A stretch of DNA of 64,000 bases from an uncultured Bacteroidota bacterium. Its GTDB lineage: Bacteria; Bacteroidota; Bacteroidia; AKYH767-A; 2013-40CM-41-45. Made by a program: the position numbers and the translations under genes. Positions 42,044-50,428 of the stretch are shown one piece after another. Every line of letters starts with the position of its first letter. The stretch's first letter is position 1. The stretch spans positions 1-64,000 of the forward strand of contig CALMQM010000040.1 in assembly GCA_937871435.1 (NCBI GenBank). Direction: 5' to 3'. The notes beneath the pieces were generated by a model. That model worked only from the letters and a program-made list of their open reading frames with translations, had not been told where the DNA came from and searched no databases.

Positions 42044-42499
42044 TTATTTCGTAGCATCATTCATTCCTGCGGCAAGGCTGTCAGTATTGGTCGCGCCAAC
42101 ATCCATTTTATCTGAGCCTTCAGCTCCATTCAGTGATTCCTTAGTCATGTTTACCTTCCATTTTCCATCCACACGCATCAGGTTGAGTGGAATTTCTCCT
42201 TCTTTACCTTCTTCTTTGTACATGACAACAGCATTGTCTCCTTCTATTTTCTCAGAAATAATTTCATACTTTACTTCAGCAGTTTGTCCGGAATCCTGAA
42301 CCATCTTTGAAAAGCCGGCCATTGTTTCCATTAATTTCCTTGTATCCTCAGTTCCGTATTTTTTTGCTGCTTCAAAATCCTGCTCATGAAAAGCTTTTAA
42401 AAATGAATCCGCTACAGCTCTTGGAGAATCTCCTTTCCCACAGGAAAAGAACAGAATGAATACTGAAATCGCGAGGACTGAGGTAATTTTAATTTTCAT
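42044..42499 (-). CDS. DUF4878-like lipoprotein
   Basis: With the ATG at 42499 the product has 151 residues: a lipoprotein signal (MKIKITSVLAISVFILFFSC, Cys20), then a domain like DUF4878/NTF2-like proteins (SPRAVADSFLKAFHEQDFEAAKKYGTEDTRKLMETM, then VMYKEEGKEGEIPLNLMRVDGKWKVNM). Such cone-shaped domains bind small ligands or act as lids; the function here is unknown. The frame extends upstream into the previous gene, but the Met at 42499 is the clear start. Its ATG overlaps the TGA of the upstream hydrolase gene (ATGA), so translation is likely coupled. A threonine-rich acidic tail ends the protein. Confidence 0.85.
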   Translation of the reverse strand: MKIKITSVLAISVFILFFSCGKGDSPRAVADSFLKAFHEQDFEAAKKYGTEDTRKLMETMAGFSKMVQDSGQTAEVKYEIISEKIEGDNAVVMYKEEGKEGEIPLNLMRVDGKWKVNMTKESLNGAEGSDKMDVGATNTDSLAAGMNDATK

Positions 42500-43182
42500 T
42501 GTCTGAGATTTGAACTTAGGTTTTGGTAATTGTAAGAGTAGATACCGGTGCAATGGTGACTTAGGTAAATGTTATCACAGGAAACGAATGTTCGTCCTGA
42601 AACATGTGTCAAAGGTATATAATTTTTATCCCCGCTCGCATCCTGCAATAGCTTATATACCATTTCTGTACAATACATCTTGTTGTCACTTCTCAGATCG
42701 AAGTCGGTGTCAAACTCCAGTCCGTTTGAGTAGAAAGCCTGTACCTCATTCCGTATTTTTGCCAAAGCCTCTTTTCCTAAATCTGTTCTGAAGATCCCAA
42801 AGGAATGAATCCGGTCAGCACGGCAGAATTCTGCCAGACTCTCTTTTTTCATTTTGTTACTCTTATTTTCCTCTCCTCCAATGCAGTGATAAACAAATAT
42901 ATTTCCGTTTTCAATTTCAATAATTCCCGCATGAGAATATCGGGGATCTTTCAGTGAAAATTTAAGAAATGCATTGCTGATAAATCCTCTGCCATGGCGA
43001 AAAATAATGTCACCGGAATGAAGCAATGCCTTATCCGGTGCTGCCAGAAGCCAACTCTTATTTACCTGTGAAGCCTGCATTTTTGCTTTCACCGGCTCGA
43101 TCCAGCCGGAACCCGACAAAAAGATCAATACCAATGAAGCACAGACCACCAATAAAAGAACACTTTCTGTAATTCTTTTCAT
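42496..43182 (-). CDS. YiiX/YebB-like NlpC/P60-superfamily cysteine hydrolase
   Basis: With the ATG at 43182 the product has 228 residues. It has an N-terminal signal or anchor (MKRITESVLLLVVCASLVLIFL) and the circularly permuted NlpC/P60 pattern. GDIIFRHGRGFISNAFLKFS is followed by RYSHAGIIE (His) and, far downstream, NKMYCTEMVYKLLQ (Cys). In this group the permuted His-then-Cys order is normal. The fold hydrolyses peptide, amide or ester bonds of cell-wall or lipid substrates; the actual one is unknown. It starts one base after the argS stop and ends inside the start of the DUF4878 gene, so the three genes form one operon. Confidence 0.85.
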   Translation of the reverse strand: MKRITESVLLLVVCASLVLIFLSGSGWIEPVKAKMQASQVNKSWLLAAPDKALLHSGDIIFRHGRGFISNAFLKFSLKDPRYSHAGIIEIENGNIFVYHCIGGEENKSNKMKKESLAEFCRADRIHSFGIFRTDLGKEALAKIRNEVQAFYSNGLEFDTDFDLRSDNKMYCTEMVYKLLQDASGDKNYIPLTHVSGRTFVSCDNIYLSHHCTGIYSYNYQNLSSNLRQ

Positions 43183-43183
43183 G

Positions 43184-44995
43184 TTACATTCTTTCCGGAA
43201 CCTGAATACCAAGCAATTTCATTGACTGACTAATCACAGCTGCTGTCATGCCACTTAATGCAAGTCTGAAAGCAGTTGTTTGTGGTTCTGCATCATCCAC
43301 AATTACATGATCGTGATAAAAATGGTTGTAGCTTTTGGCTACATCGTATGCAAAATTCGCGACAACGGCAGGACTGAAATTTTGTCCGGCTTCAAGCACC
43401 ATCTGCGGATAGGAATATATGATTTTAAGCAGTTGTTTTTCTTCTTTGGACAAGGAATGACCGCCTGTATAGTGTGGGAGATTCGTCAACTTATTCCCTT
43501 TTTTCAGCACTGATCTGATCCGTGCATAGGTATACTGAATAAATGGTCCGGTGTTTCCATTCAGATCAATACTTTCAGCAGGATTGAAGAGCATTCGTTT
43601 CTTTGGATCCACTTTCAGAATGAAATATTTAATCGCTCCCATTCCAAGTGTGTGATACAATTCCCGTGCTTCAGCACTGTCGAAATCATCCAGCTTACCC
43701 ATAGCTTTCGTTGCCATTTCAGCTTCTTCCACTACATCTTTCATTAAATCATCCGCATCCACTACTGTTCCTTCACGGGATTTCATTTTACCGCTGGGCA
43801 AATCCACCATCCCATATGAAAGATGGTACAATCCATCTGCCCATGGCCGTTGCAGTTTTTGGAAAATGGCACGCAGGACTTTAAAATGATAGTCCTGTTC
43901 ATTTCCTACAACATAGATTAACTGATCAAGTCCCTTGTGTTCATCGAAACGGAGTTGAGCTGTTCCGATATCCTGAGTGATATACACAGAAGTTCCATCT
44001 GCCCTCAGCAATACTTTTTGATCCAATCCTTCTGCAGTCAGATCAACCCAAACTGACTGATCTTCTTTGCGGAAAAATGAGTTGGACTTTACTCCGTCCT
44101 CGACCATCTTTTTGCCAAGCAAATAGGTTTGAGATTCGTAATATATTTTATCGAAATCAACTCCCAGATTTTTATAAGTTATTGCAAATCCATCGTACAC
44201 CCATCCATTCATTTTTTCCCAAAGAGAACGGGTTTCGGAATCTCCGGATTCCCATTTTCTCAACATCTCCTGGATTTCCTGATTGAGGGGCGCGGATTTT
44301 TCAGCGTCTTCTTTGCTCATGCCTTTTGTCACGAGGTGCTCCACTTGTTCTTTGTATTTTTTATCATACAGAACATAGTATTTCCCCACCAAATGATCTC
44401 CTTTCATTCCGGATGAAGAAGGAGTTTCGCCATTTCCCCACTTCTGCCAGGCAAGCATAGATTTACAAATATGTATTCCACGGTCATTGACCAGATTCAC
44501 TTTGAGTACCTGGTGTCCGTTAGCTTTCAAAATTTCAGCGACTGAATATCCAAGTAAATTATTTCGGATATGTCCGAGGTGAAGAGGTTTATTGGTATTG
44601 GGAGATGAATACTCTACCATGAGAAATCTCGGTTTCACAGGTGAATCAGAGTTTCTATTCGGATCAAAAAGCAATGCATGTTCTGCATTCACAGCATTAA
44701 AAAAATCCGACCAACAGCTATCAGCGACAAGCAGATTCAGGAATCCCTTCACAACATTGAATGAAGCCAATACAGAGGAGTTCGCTTTGAGGTGTGAACC
44801 GATCTGGTTTGCTGTTTCTTCAGGTGATTTACCGCTTTGTTTTGAATAGGGAAAAACCACCAAAGTGCGGTCACCTTCAAATTCCTTCTTTGTTTCCTGC
44901 AGAATGATTTTGTCTTCCTGTTCGGAGATCCCGTACAGTTCCTGCAATGCAGATACTATTCCTCTTTTTAACTCCTTCTCAAACCACACACTCAT
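43184..44995 (-). CDS. argS: Arginine-tRNA ligase
   Basis: The 603-residue class I synthetase has an Arg-tRNA-synthetase N-terminal (Add-1) domain. The HIGH-type signature is SSPNTNKPLHLGHIRNN, and the KMSKS-equivalent is SGKMKSREGTVVDADDLM. The anticodon-binding domain ends FAYDVAKSYNHFYHDHVIV, and the C-terminus is MTAAVISQSMKLLGIQVPERM. It charges tRNA-Arg. It heads a minus-strand run argS - YiiX-like hydrolase - DUF4878 lipoprotein with no gaps, and lies directly downstream of an arginase-family gene (25-base gap), so the genes of arginine use cluster here. Confidence 0.97.
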   Translation of the reverse strand: MSVWFEKELKRGIVSALQELYGISEQEDKIILQETKKEFEGDRTLVVFPYSKQSGKSPEETANQIGSHLKANSSVLASFNVVKGFLNLLVADSCWSDFFNAVNAEHALLFDPNRNSDSPVKPRFLMVEYSSPNTNKPLHLGHIRNNLLGYSVAEILKANGHQVLKVNLVNDRGIHICKSMLAWQKWGNGETPSSSGMKGDHLVGKYYVLYDKKYKEQVEHLVTKGMSKEDAEKSAPLNQEIQEMLRKWESGDSETRSLWEKMNGWVYDGFAITYKNLGVDFDKIYYESQTYLLGKKMVEDGVKSNSFFRKEDQSVWVDLTAEGLDQKVLLRADGTSVYITQDIGTAQLRFDEHKGLDQLIYVVGNEQDYHFKVLRAIFQKLQRPWADGLYHLSYGMVDLPSGKMKSREGTVVDADDLMKDVVEEAEMATKAMGKLDDFDSAEARELYHTLGMGAIKYFILKVDPKKRMLFNPAESIDLNGNTGPFIQYTYARIRSVLKKGNKLTNLPHYTGGHSLSKEEKQLLKIIYSYPQMVLEAGQNFSPAVVANFAYDVAKSYNHFYHDHVIVDDAEPQTTAFRLALSGMTAAVISQSMKLLGIQVPERM

Positions 44996-45020
44996 TGTGT
45001 TTCATTATTTTGTAAATGAA

Positions 45021-45965
45021 TTAATTGGTGAGCTGACTCACCACCCGCTGAAGAATTTCAAATGTATTTTCAGCCATCAGATTTTCTTTATCAAGAGTAG
45101 GATTCACTTCTGAAATTTCAAAGCAAATTACTTTTTCGTTTTGAATCAATCTCACCAATAAACTTCCTGCTTCCTTTTCTGTAATACCATTTCGTACCGG
45201 TGTTCCCGTTCCTTTTGAAATCGAAGAATCCATACTGTCCACATCAAATGAAATGTAAATCATGTGGCAGCGCGACAAATGAGCCAGAGCATCCCTGGCG
45301 ATCTTCTCAACACCATTTCTTTTTACATCATTGGTGCTGAAGATTCTTACCTTATTTTTTTTCAGAAGATATGATTCTTCCGGTTCAACATCCCTCAATG
45401 CAATAAATACGAGGTCGTTCCATTCAATTTTAGGAGTTATTCCTCCGATCTTTTTAATCTTCGACCAAAACTCAAGTGTGTCTTTATCCGGTTTGTTCAT
45501 TTTATTGCTGGCATTGTCTTCTGCCAGAACTGCAGCCAAAGGCATACCGTGCATATTGCCTGAAGGAGTTGTCCAGGGTGAATGCATGTCAGCATGCGCA
45601 TCAATCCAGATCACCCCGAGACGCTGTTTTGGATAGGCCATCTTAATCCCGGAAATGGTTCCGGCGGAAGTACTGTGGTCACCGGCGAGTACAATCGGAA
45701 ATTCATTAGACTTCAATGAGTTTTTTACAGCGTTGGCTGTTCGTTCAAGAACCGTGAGCAAACTTTTTATCCTTTTCGCGTACGGACTTCCGGGTGATTC
45801 AAACAAACTGGTATTCTCAGTCTGAACTTCTACCGAATCTATTTTCTTGAAGAGGTTACTACCGTAGTCAAAGGCGGCAATCTTGATTGCATCCGGTCCC
45901 ATGCTGGCTCCGCGGGTTCCTGCTCCTACTTCAGACTTTACTTCTACAAACCTGATCTTCTTCAT
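45021..45965 (-). CDS. Arginase family protein (probable arginase)
   Basis: The 314-residue protein has all metal ligands of the ureohydrolase family: LAGDHSTSAGTISG (His), VIWIDAHADMHSPWTT (Asp-His-Asp) and YISFDVDSMDSSI (Asp-x-Asp). The TTPSGNMHGMPLA stretch and GTGTPVRNGIT favour arginase over agmatinase or formimidoylglutamase. It would split arginine to ornithine and urea with Mn2+. One deviation: the position equal to Asn130 of rat arginase (DxNxP) is His here (DMHSP), a residue that contacts the substrate carboxylate. It lies between argS and the divergent arginine decarboxylase gene, which agrees with an arginine role. Confidence 0.85.
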   Translation of the reverse strand: MKKIRFVEVKSEVGAGTRGASMGPDAIKIAAFDYGSNLFKKIDSVEVQTENTSLFESPGSPYAKRIKSLLTVLERTANAVKNSLKSNEFPIVLAGDHSTSAGTISGIKMAYPKQRLGVIWIDAHADMHSPWTTPSGNMHGMPLAAVLAEDNASNKMNKPDKDTLEFWSKIKKIGGITPKIEWNDLVFIALRDVEPEESYLLKKNKVRIFSTNDVKRNGVEKIARDALAHLSRCHMIYISFDVDSMDSSISKGTGTPVRNGITEKEAGSLLVRLIQNEKVICFEISEVNPTLDKENLMAENTFEILQRVVSQLTN

Positions 45966-46018
45966 TGGTTACCTTTTGTTTTACTCTATTCAAAAAATTT
46001 ATTCCCTACGTATGTGAT

Positions 46019-46072
46019 AAATGTAAGTTACTTACTTTAGCAGAAATTTGACAATCCGGGTTACTTACATTT
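46019..46072. promoter_or_regulatory. Inverted repeat in the arginase/arginine decarboxylase divergent gap
   Basis: AAATGTAAGTTAC (46019-46031) and GTTACTTACATTT (46060-46072) are inverted copies matching at 12 of 13 positions with 28 bases between them. They are centred in the 149-base gap between the two divergent arginine genes. An additional direct TTACTTAC copy lies at 46028-46035. The spacing (about four helical turns between arm centres) suits a dimer or tetramer operator. No regulator gene is nearby. Confidence 0.45.
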
Positions 46073-46114
46073 AGCGTAAAGTCCCAAGGGTCATTCAACT
46101 CCTTTCAGCATACA

Positions 46115-47518
46115 ATGAAGAACACTTACCGTGACCTGATCGAACAAACCTTTTACTTCCCGCAGGAAGGTTTTGAGGTGATCGACAATCAACTTCACTT
46201 CTATGGTATTGATTTGATGGAAATTATCAAACAATACGGTACTCCCTTGAAAATCACCTATCTGCCTAAAATTGGGTCACAAATTAAGAAAGCCAAACGA
46301 CTTTTCAATGTAGCCATTGCAAAAGCAGATTACAAGGGTTCTTATACCTACTGTTATTGTACGAAGAGTTCCCATTTTTCGTTCGTTTTGCATGAAGTTT
46401 TAAAGCATGATGTTCACTTGGAAACCTCCTCTGCTTTTGATATCCCAATCATCCGTTCCCTTTACCAGGAAAAGAAGATCGACAAAAACGTTTTCATCAT
46501 CTGTAACGGATACAAACGGCCGCAGTACATTCAATACATTTCGGATCTGATCAATGACGGGTTTGAAAATGTAATTCCGGTTCTGGACAATATGAATGAG
46601 CTTGGATTATATGAGAAAAAGATCAAAGGAAGGAAGAAAGTTAAAGTTGGAATTCGGATTGCAGCCGGAGAAGAACCGAATTATGAATTTTACACATCCC
46701 GTTTGGGTATTCGCTATGACGAGATCAAGGATTATTACATCAAAAACCTTAAGAAGAATCCGAAGTTCCAGTTGAAGATGTTGCACTTTTTCATCAACAC
46801 AGGCATTAAAGACAATGCCTACTACTGGAACGAATTGAATAAGTGCGTGAACGTTTACTGTGAGTTGAAAAAGATCTGCCCTACACTCGATTCACTGGAT
46901 ATCGGCGGTGGTTGGCCGATCCGAAAATCGCTCGGCTTTGAATACGATTATGAATACATGGCTGAACAAATTGTAAAACAAATCAAACAAACCTGCAAAG
47001 CACAAGGTGTGGATGAGCCCAATATCTTCACAGAGTTTGGAAGTTTTACAGTAGCTGAAAGCGGAGCAACATTATTTTCCATCATTGATCAGAAACAGCA
47101 AAACGACAATGAGCTCTGGTATATGATAGACAGTTCCTTCATTACTACTCTTCCGGATACCTGGGGAATAAAACAGAAATTTATTCTTCTCGCTATCAAT
47201 GACTGGGAAAAGGATTACAATCGCGTAAATATTGGCGGACTCACTTGCGATAGCGATGATTATTATAACACCGAATCGCATGTTAACCAGGTATATCTTC
47301 CCAAACAGGAAAATCCTCAGGGCGAACAATTGTACATCGGCTTTTTCCATACCGGAGCCTATCAGGAAAGTATCGGTGGTTATGGCGGAATTCAACATTG
47401 TCTGGTCCCGGCACCGAAACATGTTATCATCGATCGTGATGAGGATGGTGAGATTACCACGCGTCTTTTTGCAAAAGAACAAAGCGCCAAGAGTATGCTT
47501 AAAATTCTTGGTTATTAA
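46115..47518 (+). CDS. speA: Arginine decarboxylase, alanine-racemase-fold (Bacteroidota SpeA type)
   Basis: The 467-residue protein belongs to the fold-III PLP decarboxylases. YCYCTKSSHFSFVLHEVLKHD holds the PLP Lys, LETSSAFDIPIIRSL the following strand, SLDIGGGWPIRK the phosphate-binding Gly loop, and IFTEFGSFTVAESGATLFSI and YIGFFHTGAYQESIGGYGG the C-terminal barrel and substrate site. It matches the short Bacteroidota arginine decarboxylase, which makes agmatine for polyamine synthesis, rather than the longer E. coli SpeA. It is divergent from the arginase-family gene, so arginine can go to ornithine and urea or to agmatine. The VOC gene follows by 14 bases. Confidence 0.88.
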   Translation: MKNTYRDLIEQTFYFPQEGFEVIDNQLHFYGIDLMEIIKQYGTPLKITYLPKIGSQIKKAKRLFNVAIAKADYKGSYTYCYCTKSSHFSFVLHEVLKHDVHLETSSAFDIPIIRSLYQEKKIDKNVFIICNGYKRPQYIQYISDLINDGFENVIPVLDNMNELGLYEKKIKGRKKVKVGIRIAAGEEPNYEFYTSRLGIRYDEIKDYYIKNLKKNPKFQLKMLHFFINTGIKDNAYYWNELNKCVNVYCELKKICPTLDSLDIGGGWPIRKSLGFEYDYEYMAEQIVKQIKQTCKAQGVDEPNIFTEFGSFTVAESGATLFSIIDQKQQNDNELWYMIDSSFITTLPDTWGIKQKFILLAINDWEKDYNRVNIGGLTCDSDDYYNTESHVNQVYLPKQENPQGEQLYIGFFHTGAYQESIGGYGGIQHCLVPAPKHVIIDRDEDGEITTRLFAKEQSAKSMLKILGY

Positions 47519-47532
47519 GAACCGAAACTGAC

Positions 47533-48327
47533 ATGAAAAGAATCACAGGTATTGGCGGAGTTTTCATAAAAGCATCTGATCCGAAGTTTCTTGCCAGATG
47601 GTACGAAGATCATTTAGGTATTCCATTTGGCACAAACGTGTATGCCAGTTTGAAATGGAGAAATGCCAATGATACCAACGAAATTTGTACTACCGCTTTC
47701 AGTTTCTTCCCGGAAAACACAACTTATTTTCTCCCCGGTGAAAAAAAGCTGATGCTGAATTTTCGTGTCGAGAATCTTAGAGAATTATTGCCATTGCTTC
47801 AGACTGAAGGAGTGAATGTGCTGGAAAAAACTGAAGAATATGAATATGGAAAATTCGGCTGGGTAATGGATCCTGAGGGCAATAAGATTGAACTTTGGGA
47901 GCCTCATGAATCGGGATTTGGTGAATCGCCTCAGTCTGTCCCTGTTTCAGGACCTGTAAATGGCCTGGGTGGTATTTTCATAAAGAGTTCGGATCCGAAA
48001 AAGCTGGCGCAATGGTATGCCGATCATTTCCAACTGAATTTCCAGGGAACGATGTGTATGTTTAGATGGAAACAGGTGAATGATGCACAAAAAGATGGCA
48101 CCACCGTATTATCGTTTTTCAAAGAAGATACTCAATATTTCAAGCCATCAGACAAGAGTTATATGCTGAATCTGAATGTGAATCAGATTGAACAATTGAC
48201 GGAGGAGCTCAGGACATCACAAATTCCTGTTGCGCCTAAAGTCGATGATTCGGAATATGGTAAGTTCAGCTGGTTGATGGATGCCGAAGGAAATAAAATT
48301 GAATTGTGGGAATCCAATAAATCCTGA
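47533..48327 (+). CDS. Two-domain VOC (glyoxalase/bleomycin-resistance fold) protein
   Basis: The 264-residue protein is an internal duplication of a VOC module. Residues 1-128 begin ITGIGGVFIKASDPKFLARW and end EYEYGKFGWVMDPEGNKIEL. Residues 137-264 begin VNGLGGIFIKSSDPKKLAQW and end SEYGKFSWLMDAEGNKIELW. Both halves carry the C-terminal metal Glu of EGNKIELW. No N-terminal metal His is obvious, so metal binding may be incomplete or the protein a binding rather than catalytic type. The substrate is unknown. It starts 14 bases after the arginine decarboxylase stop and is probably co-transcribed; a functional link is unproven. Confidence 0.9.
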   Translation: MKRITGIGGVFIKASDPKFLARWYEDHLGIPFGTNVYASLKWRNANDTNEICTTAFSFFPENTTYFLPGEKKLMLNFRVENLRELLPLLQTEGVNVLEKTEEYEYGKFGWVMDPEGNKIELWEPHESGFGESPQSVPVSGPVNGLGGIFIKSSDPKKLAQWYADHFQLNFQGTMCMFRWKQVNDAQKDGTTVLSFFKEDTQYFKPSDKSYMLNLNVNQIEQLTEELRTSQIPVAPKVDDSEYGKFSWLMDAEGNKIELWESNKS

Positions 48328-48346
48328 TCACAGGTTAAATCCCGGG

Positions 48347-49411
48347 TTAAAGAAATTCAACTTCAGTTGCTCCAAAACCGTATTGTTCAGGTGGTGCTTC
48401 ACCGTAACGGATAAAGGGAATTTTTTTCAGCTCTTCCCGGATTGCACTTTTAAGTACACCTTGACCAACGCCATGTATAAAGGTAATCTTGTGGATTTTA
48501 TTCACCATTGCCTGATCCAGTTCATACAGGAAATAGTTCAATTGATAAGCGATGATTTGTGCATTGCTCATTGCTGAATAATCTTTGAGCAATTCTTCGA
48601 TATGAAGATCGACAACCTTTGTACGTGAAAGAACAGTAAATTTTTCTGCTTTGCCTTTACCCTGTCTTTGTTGATTTCTCAGATTTTCTTCAGTTTCCTT
48701 TTGCTGGTACTTTTCCAAAAGTTTGCTGATGTCAATTTCATTGATTGGATTCATACTGAACAAAGGCATTAGCAAAACCGGTAATTCTCCTGATCTCAAA
48801 GTGTTTTTGTAAGTTGGATCAAGGAAATCTGAGCCGGAAAAAGACAGTTGTTTGATGATGGGAGAACGCGGTCTGTATTCTTTTTTTGCAAAAAACAGAA
48901 ACTGAAATTCAAATCCATCAAAGCGATGCAATTGATCCGGCGAATACATTCCAAGAGCCAGTTCCGATCTGGGTGATACGGAACCACTGTCAATTCCGGA
49001 ACGAAAATCAGCCAGCTTTCTTGACACCGTGAACATGATATCATACGCTGTATTGTTAATCAGGATCAGTTCGATTTCAGATGTAAGCGGGGTTTTTTCA
49101 TGCACCATTTTCAATCCGGCATACACTGTATCATCCGGATCCATGGAAGTGATGATATCAGGCTTTCGTGCCGGAGATTTAATGGTTGAAACCGATTGAC
49201 TGACTTCTTTGGGGTCAGATTTTGGGTGAGGTTCGCGAGGAAGTTCTTCGTCTAATTGAAACTCTATCCGAACCCATTGCTTCTCCTCAGCAATATGTTT
49301 AAACCCATCTGCATCAGCTACTTCAATTTTATCGTTGGACAAAATCCGAACCACTGATCCCTCCAAATTATCGTTTAAAAAGCGTACTTTATCTCCTACT
49401 TGTAATTTCAC
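48347..49411 (-). CDS. DUF2027 protein with C-terminal Smr domain
   Basis: The preferred start is GTG at 49411, giving VKLQVGDKVRFLNDNLEGSV, which is how the family normally begins. An ATG at 49486 would add 25 residues of non-family sequence. Parts: an SH3/Tudor-like N-terminal barrel (to about 50), a Ser/Pro-rich linker, a middle beta domain (about 105-245; ELILINNTAYDIMFTVSRKL), a Glu/Gln-rich helix, and a Smr domain at the end (VVDLHIEELLKDY, ITFIHGVGQGVLKSAIREEL). Smr domains are DNA or RNA nicking or binding modules. The role of the whole protein is unknown; it is widespread in Bacteroidota. It converges with the VOC gene, 19 bases apart. Confidence 0.85.
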   Translation of the reverse strand: MKLQVGDKVRFLNDNLEGSVVRILSNDKIEVADADGFKHIAEEKQWVRIEFQLDEELPREPHPKSDPKEVSQSVSTIKSPARKPDIITSMDPDDTVYAGLKMVHEKTPLTSEIELILINNTAYDIMFTVSRKLADFRSGIDSGSVSPRSELALGMYSPDQLHRFDGFEFQFLFFAKKEYRPRSPIIKQLSFSGSDFLDPTYKNTLRSGELPVLLMPLFSMNPINEIDISKLLEKYQQKETEENLRNQQRQGKGKAEKFTVLSRTKVVDLHIEELLKDYSAMSNAQIIAYQLNYFLYELDQAMVNKIHKITFIHGVGQGVLKSAIREELKKIPFIRYGEAPPEQYGFGATEVEFL

Positions 49412-49759
49412 CTGATGTAATTTATTCCATTTCCAAATGGTAGAAAAACCGGAATGAGCCTTTGAAAATAAAGGTAAATTATCCAATTTCTTGCATCATC
49501 CTTCCGGGCTTTTTCACTTTTCATTGTTTATAACCATCTTTAAGCCTCATCTCTTAGCTGAATTGTTCTGAATTTTCATGACATTTCTCAGACAAATTGA
49601 GAATTTTTCATTTGTTAAATTTTGATAAAAATGAAAGAATAATTCATTTCATTGTCACATTGAAATAGCTTATTCATATCTTTGTGCCGGAGTTAGTGAA
49701 AAGCTGCGACACTTCTTATCTGATTCCCCGCATAAATCTTAGAATCTTTTATCCCTGAA
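49412..49759. other. Intergenic region of about 350 bases between the DUF2027 and DedA genes
   Basis: If the GTG start of the DUF2027 gene is right this is the longest non-coding stretch in the window. It is AT-rich, holds the divergent promoters, and contains no tRNA-like or stable structured element that I can see. The part from 49412 to 49486 is still open in the DUF2027 frame. Confidence 0.6.
49652..49684 (+). promoter_or_regulatory. Candidate Bacteroidota sigma-70 promoter for the DedA gene
   Basis: TTG at 49652-49654 and TATCTTTG at 49677-49684 are 25 bases start to start, the spacing expected for the -33 and -7 (TAnnTTTG) elements. The implied 5' leader to the ATG at 49760 is about 70 bases. 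Confidence 0.6.
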
Positions 49760-50410
49760 ATGGAGTTTATTCAACAGTTGATTGATTTTATTTTACATAT
49801 TGATAAGCACCTTATTGAAATGGTGAATCAGTATGATAAGGTCACTTACCTGTTGTTGGCCCTGATCATTTTCTGCGAAACAGGATTTGTGGTCACTCCT
49901 TTCCTTCCGGGAGATTCTTTGTTGTTTGCTGCCGGCGCCCTGGCCGCTGCAGGATCTTTGAACATTGGTTTATTGATTCTGATTTTGTTCCTGGCTGCCT
50001 TTGCAGGTGACAATACGAATTATGCGATCGGAAATTTCATCGGACATAAAATCATCGCAGCGAAACGTAAATTGATCAAGAAAGAATACATTGACCGTAC
50101 ACATGCTTTTTACGAAAAGCATGGAGGGAAAACTGTTGTGATTGCCCGGTTCATGCCGATTCTCCGCACCTTCGCACCGTTTGTCGCTGGTTTGGGCAGT
50201 ATGACATACCGTAGATTTATCGGTTTCAGTCTGCTTGGAAATGTATTGTGGATTTGCGGATTTTCCATTGCAGGCTATGCATTCGGAAATATTCCTGCTG
50301 TCAAACAAAATTTTACACTGGTCGTTTTCGGAATAATTATCCTCTCTCTCCTGCCAATGTTGATTGCTTTCATTAAAGCAAAATTATCCTCTAAAACTGC
50401 GAACTTTTAA
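49760..50410 (+). CDS. DedA family membrane protein
   Basis: The 216-residue protein has the DedA/SNARE-associated layout: an amphipathic start, IIFCETGFVVTPFLPGDSLLFAAGALAAAG, two re-entrant regions with GDNTNYAIGNFIG, and the hallmark VIARFMPILRTFAPFVAGLGSM. DedA proteins act in the inner membrane as proton-linked flippases of undecaprenyl phosphate or phospholipids and support envelope integrity. This copy has the conserved acidic Glu in FCETG and the Arg residues of RFMPxxR. The aroE gene follows 18 bases after the stop, so the two are likely co-transcribed. Confidence 0.93.
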   Translation: MEFIQQLIDFILHIDKHLIEMVNQYDKVTYLLLALIIFCETGFVVTPFLPGDSLLFAAGALAAAGSLNIGLLILILFLAAFAGDNTNYAIGNFIGHKIIAAKRKLIKKEYIDRTHAFYEKHGGKTVVIARFMPILRTFAPFVAGLGSMTYRRFIGFSLLGNVLWICGFSIAGYAFGNIPAVKQNFTLVVFGIIILSLLPMLIAFIKAKLSSKTANF

Positions 50411-50428
50411 TCCCAAATTTATTCAATC

